Source: Burkholderia sp. 4M9327F10
GTDB lineage: Bacteria > Pseudomonadota > Gammaproteobacteria > Burkholderiales > Burkholderiaceae
Length of the DNA: 64,000 bases
Direction: 5' to 3'
Assembly: GCF_005503145.1 (NCBI RefSeq)
Contig: NZ_SCNV01000029.1
Span: 37,825-101,824 of the forward strand
The number at the start of each line of letters is the position of its first letter. Within the stretch, counting starts at the first letter, position 1. The notes below the pieces were generated by a model, which saw nothing but the letters and a program-made list of their open reading frames with translations, searched no databases and had not been told where the DNA came from. The translations under genes were made by a program, and so were the position numbers. Of this stretch, positions 8,282-16,005 are shown piece by piece.

Positions 8282-9559
8282 ATGAACGCAACGACGTCTG
8301 CAAGCCTTGCCGCGAGCCGTCCAAACTCGTGGCGAGTGGTGGTGGCCGCCTCGATCGGCAATGCGCTGGAATGGTTCGATCTGGTGGTCTACGGTTTTTT
8401 CGCGGTGCTGATTGCGAAGCTGTTTTTTCCCACCGGCAACGACACGGTGTCGTTACTGCTGACGCTTGGCACGTTCGGGGTGTCGTTCTTCATGCGGCCG
8501 CTCGGTGCGATTGTGATCGGCGCCTATGCCGACCGCGCCGGGCGCAAGGCTGCGCTCACGCTGTCGATCCTGCTGATGATGGGCGGCACGCTGATTATCG
8601 CGATCCTGCCGACTTATCAGACTATCGGTCTCGCGGCGCCGGTGATCCTCGTCATTGCGCGCCTGATGCAGGGCTTTTCTGCAGGCGGGGAATTCGGCAG
8701 CGCGACGGCTTTTCTCGCCGAGCACGTACCGGGCCGGCGCGGCTTTTTCGCGAGCTGGCAGGTGGCAAGCCAGGGGCTGACCACGCTGCTGGCAGCGGGG
8801 TTCGGGGTTTTGCTGACCGGCAATCTTTCGGGCGAGCAGATGGCGGCATGGGGGTGGCGTGTGCCGTTCTTCTTCGGCCTGCTGATCGGCCCGGTGGCGT
8901 GGTATATCCGCACCCGGCTCGACGAGACGCCGGAGTTCCTTGCGGCCGAGACCACCACGACGCCGCTGCGCGACACCTTCACCGGCCAGAAGCTGCGCCT
9001 GCTGATCGCGGTCGGGGTGGTGGTGCTGGGCACCGTGGCGACTTATCTCGTGCTCTTCATGCCGACCTACGGTGTCAAGCAACTGGGCCTCGCCCCGTGG
9101 GTTGCTTTTGCTGCGATCGCTTTGACCGGCGTGATCCAGATGCTGCTTTCGCCGCTGGTCGGCCATCTGTCAGACCGGCATGGCCGCACTCGCATCATGC
9201 TGGTGTCGGCGCTGCTGCTGCTCGTGCTGATCTATCCGGCCTTCGTCTACCTCGTCGCGCATCCGAGTTTCGGCACGCTGATCGCCGTGCAGATCGTGCT
9301 CGGTTTTCTGATGACGGGCTATTTCGCTGCGTTGCCGGGCTTGCTGTCGGAGATATTCCCGGTCCAGACGCGCACCACGGGCATGTCCCTCGCCTATAAC
9401 ATCGCGGTGACGATTTTCGGCGGCTTCGGTCCGTTCATCATTACGTGGTTGATCGGTGCTACGGCATCCAAGGTGGCGCCGAGTTTTTACCTGATGTTCG
9501 CTGCGGTGATCAGCCTGATTGCGCTGCTTGCAGCGCGTCACAAGCTGGGGTTTCGCTGA
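8282..9559 (+). CDS. MFS transporter, metabolite:H+ symporter (MHS) family
   Basis: This 425-residue, 12-helix protein belongs to the major facilitator superfamily. It has the MHS-type opening ASIGNALEWFDLVVYGFFA, the loop motif GAYADRAGRKAAL between helices 2 and 3, and GEFGSATAFLAEH, as in citrate-, alpha-ketoglutarate- and proline/betaine-type symporters (CitA, KgtP, ProP). A second GHLSDRHGR loop lies between helices 8 and 9. These signatures indicate proton-coupled uptake of an organic acid or osmolyte; the substrate cannot be read from sequence. It has its own 125-bp upstream gap and is followed by a strong bidirectional terminator, so it is probably monocistronic. Confidence 0.9.
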   Translation: MNATTSASLAASRPNSWRVVVAASIGNALEWFDLVVYGFFAVLIAKLFFPTGNDTVSLLLTLGTFGVSFFMRPLGAIVIGAYADRAGRKAALTLSILLMMGGTLIIAILPTYQTIGLAAPVILVIARLMQGFSAGGEFGSATAFLAEHVPGRRGFFASWQVASQGLTTLLAAGFGVLLTGNLSGEQMAAWGWRVPFFFGLLIGPVAWYIRTRLDETPEFLAAETTTTPLRDTFTGQKLRLLIAVGVVVLGTVATYLVLFMPTYGVKQLGLAPWVAFAAIALTGVIQMLLSPLVGHLSDRHGRTRIMLVSALLLLVLIYPAFVYLVAHPSFGTLIAVQIVLGFLMTGYFAALPGLLSEIFPVQTRTTGMSLAYNIAVTIFGGFGPFIITWLIGATASKVAPSFYLMFAAVISLIALLAARHKLGFR

Positions 9560-9602
9560 GCGGAGTGCGCGAGGACAGAGAGCGCGTAGCGCGGCGGTAA
9601 AG

Positions 9603-9634
9603 AAAAAGGCCGGTTCGACTGAACCGGCCTTTTC
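9603..9634. terminator. Bidirectional intrinsic terminator between MFS gene and secF
   Basis: AAAAAGGCCGGTTC / GAACCGGCCTTTTC forms a near-perfect stem with a GACT loop, with A-rich and T-rich flanks. It sits between the convergent MFS transporter (stop 9559) and secF (stop 9678) and can serve both strands. Confidence 0.85.
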
Positions 9635-9677
9635 GTTGAGACTGCTTTTGGCTGTCTGTTTTTTGTTGCCTCTAGCC

Positions 9678-10628
9678 TCAGACCTGCGCGCCCGCGTTCG
9701 GGTCGTTCGGATCGTGGCGTTCCTTCTTGTCCTTGATCAGGTCTTCGCGCTTCACACCCAGCCACATCGCCAGTGCCGCCGCAACGAACACCGACGAATA
9801 GATACCGAACAGAATACCGACCGTCAGCGCGAGAGCGAAGTAATGCAGGGTGGGGCCGCCGAACAGGAACATCGACAGCACCATCATCTGCGTACAGCCG
9901 TGGGTGATGATGGTCCGCGACATCGTGCTGGTAATGGCGTGGTTGATGACTTCGATGACCGTCATCTTGCGTTCGCGGCGGAAGGTTTCGCGAATCCGGT
10001 CGAAAATAACCACGGACTCGTTCACCGAGTAGCCGAGCACCGCCAGCACGGCAGCCAGCACCGACAGCGAGAACTCCCACTGGAAGAAGGCGAAGAAGCC
10101 AAGAATGATCACCACGTCGTGCAGGTTGGCGATCACGCCGGCCACGGCGTACTTCCATTCGAAGCGGAACGACAGGTAGATCACGATGCCGGCCACCACG
10201 CAGGCGAGCGCGAGCAGGCCGTTGGTGACGAGTTCCTTGCCGACCTGCGGGCCGACGAACTCGACGCGCTGCAACTGCACCTGGGCATCTTCACCCTTCA
10301 AGGCGCCCATCACCTGATCGCTCTGCTGAGCCGAGGTCAAGCCGGCCTTGACGGGCAGACGGATCAGCACGTCACGCGAGGTGCCGAAGTTCTGCACCTG
10401 GGCGTCCGGATAGCCGAGCTTGGCGAGCGTGCCACGCACCGGCTCGAGCGGCACGGTGGCCGGGTACTGGACTTCGATGACCGTCCCGCCGGTGAACTCC
10501 ACCGACAGATGCAGCCCGCGATGCAGCAGGAAAAACACGGCAGCGATAAACGTCAGCAGCGAGATCGCGTTGAACACCAACGCGCGCTGCATGAGCGGCA
10601 AATCTTTGCGAATGCGGAAAAATTCCAT
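9678..10628 (-). CDS. secF: Protein translocase subunit SecF
   Basis: This 316-residue inner-membrane protein has the SecF family layout. A first helix (VFNAISLLTFIAAVFFLL) is followed by a periplasmic domain opening with HLSVEFTGGTVIEV. A C-terminal five-helix bundle contains VGKELVTNGLLALACVVAGI and SVNESVVIFDRIRE. SecF with SecD uses the proton gradient to pull exported proteins across the inner membrane after SecA-SecYEG. It follows secD by 18 bases and ends the queA-tgt-yajC-secD-secF set. The basic C-terminal tail (DLIKDKKERHDPNDPN) is cytoplasmic. Confidence 0.97.
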   Translation of the reverse strand: MEFFRIRKDLPLMQRALVFNAISLLTFIAAVFFLLHRGLHLSVEFTGGTVIEVQYPATVPLEPVRGTLAKLGYPDAQVQNFGTSRDVLIRLPVKAGLTSAQQSDQVMGALKGEDAQVQLQRVEFVGPQVGKELVTNGLLALACVVAGIVIYLSFRFEWKYAVAGVIANLHDVVIILGFFAFFQWEFSLSVLAAVLAVLGYSVNESVVIFDRIRETFRRERKMTVIEVINHAITSTMSRTIITHGCTQMMVLSMFLFGGPTLHYFALALTVGILFGIYSSVFVAAALAMWLGVKREDLIKDKKERHDPNDPNAGAQV

Positions 10629-10646
10629 GGTCTTGTTCTCCGGGAC

Positions 10647-12686
10647 TCAGCGGGATGAACCCGGTTTTTGCGGCGTGTTGCCGGGGCTGTTGCGACGGCG
10701 CACCGTCGGCTTGCCGGGGCGGGTCTGGGCCGTGGCTTTCGGCTTGGCCGAGGCGGCACTGACCGCACGTGCCGTGTCGGTTGCGGCGTCGTCGTTGCCG
10801 AGATACGCAGCAGCGCCGGCACCTTCGAGTGTTGCCGGTTTCCAGACCTGGCCGATTGCCAGCGACTTCAGCTTCTTCTTGCCGCCGTACCAGAGGTTCA
10901 CGAGACCGCGCGAGAAGAACACCGCGGAGAACATCGAGGTCAGAATGCCGAGACAGTGCACCATCGCGAAGCCGCGGACCGGGCCCGAGCCGAACGCAAG
11001 CAGCGCGAGGCCCGCAATCAGGGTGGTCACGTTCGAGTCGAGAATCGTCGCCCAGGCATGGGCGTAGCCGTTCTGGATGGCCAGTTGGGCCGGCGCGCCG
11101 TTGCGCAGTTCTTCACGCACCCGTTCGTTGATCAGCACGTTCGCGTCAATGGCCATACCGAGCGCCAGCGCGATAGCGGCGATACCCGGCAAGGTCAGCG
11201 TGGCCTGCAGCATGGAGAGCACGGCTACCAGCAGCAACAGGTTGACCGACAGGCCGATCATCGAGATCACGCCGAACAGCAGGTAGTACGCGATCATGAA
11301 GACGGCGATGGCGGCAAAGCCCCAGACCACCGAGTGGAAGCCCTTCTTGATGTTATCGGCGCCGAGGCTCGGGCCGATCGTGCGTTCTTCGATGATGTCC
11401 ATTGGCGCGGCGAGCGAACCGGCGCGCAGCAGCAGCGCGAGGTCGGCGGCGGCTTGCGGGGTCGGCTGGCCGGTGATCTGGAAGCGGTCGCCCAGTTCCG
11501 ACTGGATCGTCGCAACCGTCAGCACCTGGCCCTTGCCCTTCTCGAACAGCACCATGGCCATTGGCTTGCCGATGTTGTCGCGCGACACCGCAGCCACGGC
11601 GCGGCCACCGGCCGAGTCGAGGCGGATGTTGACCGACGGACGCTGGTGCTCGTCAAAACCGGCCGATGCGTCGATGATGCGGTCGCCGGTAAAGATCACC
11701 TGCTTTCTCAACAGCACCGGCGTCTGATTGCCTTCGGTGAACAGTTCGTCGCCCGGCGGCACCGGGTCTGTAGGCTGTGGGTGGGTGTTGACCGGATCGG
11801 CGAGGCGCGCTTCGAGCGTTGCCGTGCGGCCGATAATGTCCTTTGCCTTCGCCGTGTCCTGCACGCCCGGCAGTTCGACCACGATACGGTCGGAGCCTTG
11901 CTGCTGGATCACCGGCTCGGCCACGCCAAGTTCGTTGACCCGGTTATGCAGCGTGGTGATGTTCTGCTTGAGCGCGGCGTCTTCGACGGTCTTCTGCACC
12001 GCCGGCGTGAACGTGCCGACCAGTTGATAGCTGCCGTCAGGCGCCGTCTGGGTGGCCCACTGGAGTTCGCTGACGCTGCGCGACAGTTGCTTGGAGGCAG
12101 CGTCTGCGGTGTCCTTGTCGGCGAAATTGATCACCACCGTCTGGTTGACGCGGTTCACGCCACCGTCGCGGATGTTGTTGTCGCGCAGCAGCGTGCGCGC
12201 GTCCGAGGCGTCCGAATCGAGCTTCTTGTTCAGCGCGCCCGCCATGTCCACCTGCAGCAGGAAGTGCACGCCGCCGCGCAGGTCGAGGCCGAGGTACATC
12301 GGCAGCGCGTGCAGGGCTGTGAGCCAGCGCGGCGAGGCGCTTTGCAGGTTCAGTGCGACGACGAAGTTCGGATCGGTCGGGTCGCTGTTCAGCGTCTTCG
12401 ACAGCAGATCCTTCACGCGCAACTGCGTGTCGGTATCCGACAGACGCACGCGGATGTTCGCGTTGCTCGACGAGTTGTCGTACGTCACGTCGGAAGCAGT
12501 GATCTGATTGGCAGCCAGTGCGGCTTCGATCTGCGACAGCGTTGTCGAATCGAGCTTGACCGTTGCCTTGCCGCTCAACACCTGCACCGCCGGCGCTTCG
12601 CCGAAGAAATTGGGCAGCGTGTAGATGAGGCCGATGGCAAGCGCCACGACCATCACGACATATTTCCAGAGGGGGTAACGATTCAT
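10647..12686 (-). CDS. secD: Protein translocase subunit SecD
   Basis: The 679-residue protein starts at ATG 12686 (MNRYPLWKYVVMVVAL), the expected SecD N-terminus with TM1; the open frame continues upstream but without family similarity. Visible features are LGLDLRGGVHFLLQVD (the SecD signature after TM1), the P1 periplasmic domain with VNELGVAEPVIQQQGSDRI, and the C-terminal permease bundle with SLGADNIKKGFHS and GMAIDANVLINERVREEL. It is somewhat longer than E. coli SecD (615 aa), partly through an Arg/Lys/Pro-rich tail after about residue 620. With SecF it forms the export-assisting complex in the inner membrane. Confidence 0.97.
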   Translation of the reverse strand: MNRYPLWKYVVMVVALAIGLIYTLPNFFGEAPAVQVLSGKATVKLDSTTLSQIEAALAANQITASDVTYDNSSSNANIRVRLSDTDTQLRVKDLLSKTLNSDPTDPNFVVALNLQSASPRWLTALHALPMYLGLDLRGGVHFLLQVDMAGALNKKLDSDASDARTLLRDNNIRDGGVNRVNQTVVINFADKDTADAASKQLSRSVSELQWATQTAPDGSYQLVGTFTPAVQKTVEDAALKQNITTLHNRVNELGVAEPVIQQQGSDRIVVELPGVQDTAKAKDIIGRTATLEARLADPVNTHPQPTDPVPPGDELFTEGNQTPVLLRKQVIFTGDRIIDASAGFDEHQRPSVNIRLDSAGGRAVAAVSRDNIGKPMAMVLFEKGKGQVLTVATIQSELGDRFQITGQPTPQAAADLALLLRAGSLAAPMDIIEERTIGPSLGADNIKKGFHSVVWGFAAIAVFMIAYYLLFGVISMIGLSVNLLLLVAVLSMLQATLTLPGIAAIALALGMAIDANVLINERVREELRNGAPAQLAIQNGYAHAWATILDSNVTTLIAGLALLAFGSGPVRGFAMVHCLGILTSMFSAVFFSRGLVNLWYGGKKKLKSLAIGQVWKPATLEGAGAAAYLGNDDAATDTARAVSAASAKPKATAQTRPGKPTVRRRNSPGNTPQKPGSSR

Positions 12687-12825
12687 GGAGTGGTCCAACG
12701 GGAAGGTTGGCTTGGAAGCGATGCGTCCGGCGATGAGCGCGGCCGCATACCTGTTTGCATGAAGGGCATGGCAGGCATGCTGGCTTGAGTTCCGCGAGGC
12801 CGCGCCGGACGCGAGAGAGCAGGCC

Positions 12826-13149
12826 TTACAGCGACTTGATCGTGCCCTTCGGGAGAATCGTCGTGACCGATGCCTTTTGCACGGTGATTTCCGTGCCTTC
12901 AGCAATTTCGACGCCGACATACGCGTCGCTAACCTTGGTCACCTTGCCGACGATGCCGCCGTTCGTCACCACTTCATCGCCCTTGGCCATCGCAGCGAGC
13001 ATGTTGCGATGTTCCTTCTGGCGCTTCATTTGCGGACGAATCATGATGAAGTACAGCACGCCAAACATCAGGATCAGCGGCAGGAAACTCATCAGGCTCG
13101 ATTCTGCACCGCCTGAGCCTTGAGCGAAGGCGCTTGAAATGAACGACAC
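12826..13149 (-). CDS. yajC: YajC subunit of the Sec-associated complex
   Basis: This 107-residue protein has one N-terminal hydrophobic helix (LMSFLPLILMFGVLYFIMI) followed by the canonical RPQMKRQKEHRNMLAAMAKG and a small beta domain (GDEVVTNGGIVGKV). YajC associates with SecDF-YidC and the holotranslocon in E. coli. It lies 139 bases upstream of secD and 252 bases downstream of tgt on the same strand, preserving the enterobacterial queA-tgt-yajC-secD-secF order. Confidence 0.96.
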   Translation of the reverse strand: MSFISSAFAQGSGGAESSLMSFLPLILMFGVLYFIMIRPQMKRQKEHRNMLAAMAKGDEVVTNGGIVGKVTKVSDAYVGVEIAEGTEITVQKASVTTILPKGTIKSL

Positions 13150-13303
13150 GTTGGTCTCTCCGTTATAACGATCAAAAAAATCAGCCGATTATTCTACCAC
13201 CGGCATTTGGTACGAAGGCGCGGCAAATGGGCTTTCCGATCAAGCTGTTAAAGCCCCTTCCGGCTATCGCGAAATAAAATTGTAATGTTTTGGTTGCAGG
13301 CTT

Positions 13304-13328
13304 GGCGGATTCGTCGGAAGAATCCGCC
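13304..13328 (-). terminator. Hairpin between tgt and yajC (possible weak terminator)
   Basis: GGCGGATTC and GAATCCGCC form a perfect 9-bp stem with a 7-base loop. It is downstream of tgt in the direction of transcription, but no uridine run follows. It may be a processing or pausing signal rather than a full terminator, allowing partial read-through into yajC-secDF. A TACAAT -10-like hexamer follows it on the minus strand without a good -35. Confidence 0.4.
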
Positions 13329-13401
13329 AGCGGGCGCTATTGTGGGCCTTCAGCGGGGCATTTAAATGCTCTTTTTGTGATGGTTTTCTCGTAGGCGCGC
13401 T

Positions 13402-14637
13402 CTAGACGGCCTGCTCGACACCCCGTGCCCGGTTTTCGTGGAAGCGCTTGCGGAACGCCTCGAACGACTGCGTCTCGATGGATGCGCGGATTTCGCCCAT
13501 CAGTTCGAGGTAGTAGTGCAGATTGTGGATCGTATTGAGTTGCGCGCCAAGAATTTCGCCGACCCGATGCAGATGATGCAGGTAACCGCGGGTGAAATTC
13601 CGGCAGGTGTAGCAGCCGCAGCTTTCGTCGAGCGGGCGCAGCGAGTTCTTGTGGGTCGCGTTGCGGATCTTGATGTCGCCAAAACGGGTGAAAAGCCAGC
13701 CGTTGCGGGCGTTGCGGGTCGGCATCACGCAGTCGAACATGTCGACGCCCGCCGCCACGCCGGCCACCAGGTCTTCCGGCGTGCCCACGCCCATCAGGTA
13801 GTGCGGCTTGTGAGCCGGCAGCTTCGGGCCGATATGGTTGAGCACGCGCATCATGTCTTCCTTCGGCTCGCCGACCGACAGGCCGCCGATGGCCAGGCCG
13901 TGGAAGTCCATCTCCGCCAGACCCGCCAGCGATTCGTCGCGCAGGTCCTCGAACATGCCGCCCTGGACGATTCCGAACAGCGCGTTTGGGTTGCCGAGGC
14001 CGTTGAATTCGTCGATGGACCGCTGGGCCCAGCGCATCGACATGCGCATCGAGTCGGCGGCGTCCTTGTGCGACGTGGGCACGTTGTTGGTGGCGTACGG
14101 CGTGCACTCGTCGAACTGCATGACGATGTCCGAGTTCAGCACCTTCTGGATCTGCATCGACACTTCCGGCGACAGGAACAGCTTGTCGCCGTTGATCGGC
14201 GAGGCGAACGTGACGCCATCTTCGGTAATCTTGCGCAGATCGCCTAGCGAAAATACCTGAAAGCCGCCGGAGTCGGTCAAGATGGGCTTATTCCAGCCCA
14301 TGAAGCGGTGCAGGCCGCCGTGCGCGCCGATTGTTTCGAGTCCTGGGCGCAGCCACAGGTGAAAGGTGTTGCCGAGGATGATCTGCGCGTGCATCTCTTC
14401 AAGCTCGCGCGGCTGCACCGCCTTCACGGTGCCGTAGGTGCCGACCGGCATGAAGATCGGCGTTTCGACTACGCCGTGATTCAGCGTCAGGCGGCCGCGA
14501 CGGGCCTGGCCGTCGGTGGCGAGCAGTTCGAACTTGAGGCCGTTGGCAGGGCGTTCGGCGCTGTTGTCGTTGTGATTGGCGCAAACGGGGCAATCGGCGC
14601 CCGGCGTGCCCGTGCCGTGGTGATGACCTTCGGTCAT
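13402..14637 (-). CDS. tgt: Queuine tRNA-ribosyltransferase (tRNA-guanine transglycosylase)
   Basis: The 411-residue enzyme exchanges guanine-34 of GUN-anticodon tRNAs for preQ1 in queuosine synthesis. I chose ATG 14637 because AGGAG lies 7 bases upstream; the frame extends 13 codons further without such a signal. Family motifs are ILTDSGGFQVFSLG (nucleophile/base region), FGIVQGGMFEDLR, GLAIGGLSVGEP and the zinc site CGCYTCRNFTRGYLHH near the C-terminus. Residues 1-33 form an unusual N-terminal extension rich in His with a CPVC pair before the usual domain starts at GLKFELLATDG. It lies 162 bases downstream of queA, the next enzyme of the same pathway. Confidence 0.96.
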   Translation of the reverse strand: MTEGHHHGTGTPGADCPVCANHNDNSAERPANGLKFELLATDGQARRGRLTLNHGVVETPIFMPVGTYGTVKAVQPRELEEMHAQIILGNTFHLWLRPGLETIGAHGGLHRFMGWNKPILTDSGGFQVFSLGDLRKITEDGVTFASPINGDKLFLSPEVSMQIQKVLNSDIVMQFDECTPYATNNVPTSHKDAADSMRMSMRWAQRSIDEFNGLGNPNALFGIVQGGMFEDLRDESLAGLAEMDFHGLAIGGLSVGEPKEDMMRVLNHIGPKLPAHKPHYLMGVGTPEDLVAGVAAGVDMFDCVMPTRNARNGWLFTRFGDIKIRNATHKNSLRPLDESCGCYTCRNFTRGYLHHLHRVGEILGAQLNTIHNLHYYLELMGEIRASIETQSFEAFRKRFHENRARGVEQAV

Positions 14638-14799
14638 GAGGGGACTCCTGTGCAACCGGAAAACAGTCCGGCGCAAATGAATGCCGCCGGGCGTGCCACG
14701 GCGGCTGGGTAAAGAAAAACGAGGTGCGGCAGACTACCGTGAGCCGCGCCAGCATGCAACGCTGCCACAGCATATGACTGCCATGCGCAGCACTGGCCC

Positions 14800-15849
14800 T
14801 TAGCCGTCGTTGCGCGTGAGCAGCATTGCGTCACCGTAGCTGAAGAAGCGATAGCGCTCCTCGATTGCATGCCGGTAAGCCGCGCGGATCGTCTCGATGC
14901 CCGCGAACGCCGACACCAGCATCAGCAGCGTCGACTTCGGCAAATGGAAATTCGTCACCAGCCGGTCCACCACCCGGAATCTGTAGCCCGGCGTGATGAA
15001 GATATCGGTTTCGGCGGCGGTCGCGGCAAGTGGCCGGCCGGCGGCTTCCGCGTCACGCGCGGCGGCTTCGAGCGCGCGCATCGAGGTCGTGCCGACTGCG
15101 ATCACGCGGTTGCCGCGCGCCTTCGTCTCGGCGATCCGGTCCACCAGATTTTGCGGCAACTGGTACCACTCGCTGTGCATCTTGTGCTCGGAGAGGTTTT
15201 CCACCCGCACCGGCTGGAACGTGCCGGCGCCGACGTGCAGCGTGAGCGTCGCACGCTCCACGCCTTGTTCGGTCAGGCGCGCCAGCAACGCGTCGTCGAA
15301 ATGCAGGCCCGCGGTCGGTGCGGCCACTGCGCCCGGATTTTGCGCGAACACGGTCTGATAGCGGGTCTCGTCGGTCGCGTCGGGGTCGTGCTCGATGTAG
15401 GGCGGCAGCGGCAGGCGGCCAAATTGCTCGATCAGCGTCAGGCAGTCGTCGGGGAAGTGCAGCGTATAGAACGGCTCGACGCGCTCACCGACCGTTACGT
15501 CGAAGGCATCCGCCAGACGCAGCGTCGTGCCGGGCGCGGGGCTCTTGCTGGCGCGAATCTGCGCGAGCGCCGTGCGCGCGCCCGTCAGGCGTTCCACCAG
15601 CACTTCGATCTTGCCGCCACTGGCCTTTTGACCGAGGAAGCGCGCCTTCAGGACTTTGGTATCGTTGAACACCAGCAGATCGCCGGGAGCGATGCACTCG
15701 GGCAGCTCCGCAAAGCGGCGGTCGGTGAGACGCGTGGGCGTGGCGAGGCCGTCGACTTCCAGCAGACGGCTGGCGCTGCGCTCTGGCAACGCGGTTTGCG
15801 CGATCAACTCGGGCGGCAGATCGAAATCGAAATCGGAAAGCGTGAACAT
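14800..15849 (-). CDS. queA: S-adenosylmethionine:tRNA ribosyltransferase-isomerase QueA
   Basis: This 349-residue protein spans the full QueA length, from MFTLSDFDFDLPPELIAQ to FSYGDAMLLTRND. It includes family motifs FNDTKVLKARF, AAPTAGLHFDDALL and TNFHLPKSTLLMLVSAF. The enzyme transfers the ribosyl part of SAM to preQ1-tRNA to make epoxyqueuosine, the step after Tgt. It is the first gene of the queA-tgt-yajC-secD-secF group and is divergent from recG with a 156-bp shared upstream region. Confidence 0.97.
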   Translation of the reverse strand: MFTLSDFDFDLPPELIAQTALPERSASRLLEVDGLATPTRLTDRRFAELPECIAPGDLLVFNDTKVLKARFLGQKASGGKIEVLVERLTGARTALAQIRASKSPAPGTTLRLADAFDVTVGERVEPFYTLHFPDDCLTLIEQFGRLPLPPYIEHDPDATDETRYQTVFAQNPGAVAAPTAGLHFDDALLARLTEQGVERATLTLHVGAGTFQPVRVENLSEHKMHSEWYQLPQNLVDRIAETKARGNRVIAVGTTSMRALEAAARDAEAAGRPLAATAAETDIFITPGYRFRVVDRLVTNFHLPKSTLLMLVSAFAGIETIRAAYRHAIEERYRFFSYGDAMLLTRNDG

Positions 15850-16005
15850 GCGGACTGACTGGATACTGGACGTGAAACGAAACTGAATTGGCCCGAAGCC
15901 GGGCGGATTTGCACCGAAGCCTCACGGCGTGCGGCTATGATTGCGGGACGCCGCTGCGGCGCCGCGAAACCCCTGAAAGCCGATATTGTACTTGCGAAGC
16001 AACCC

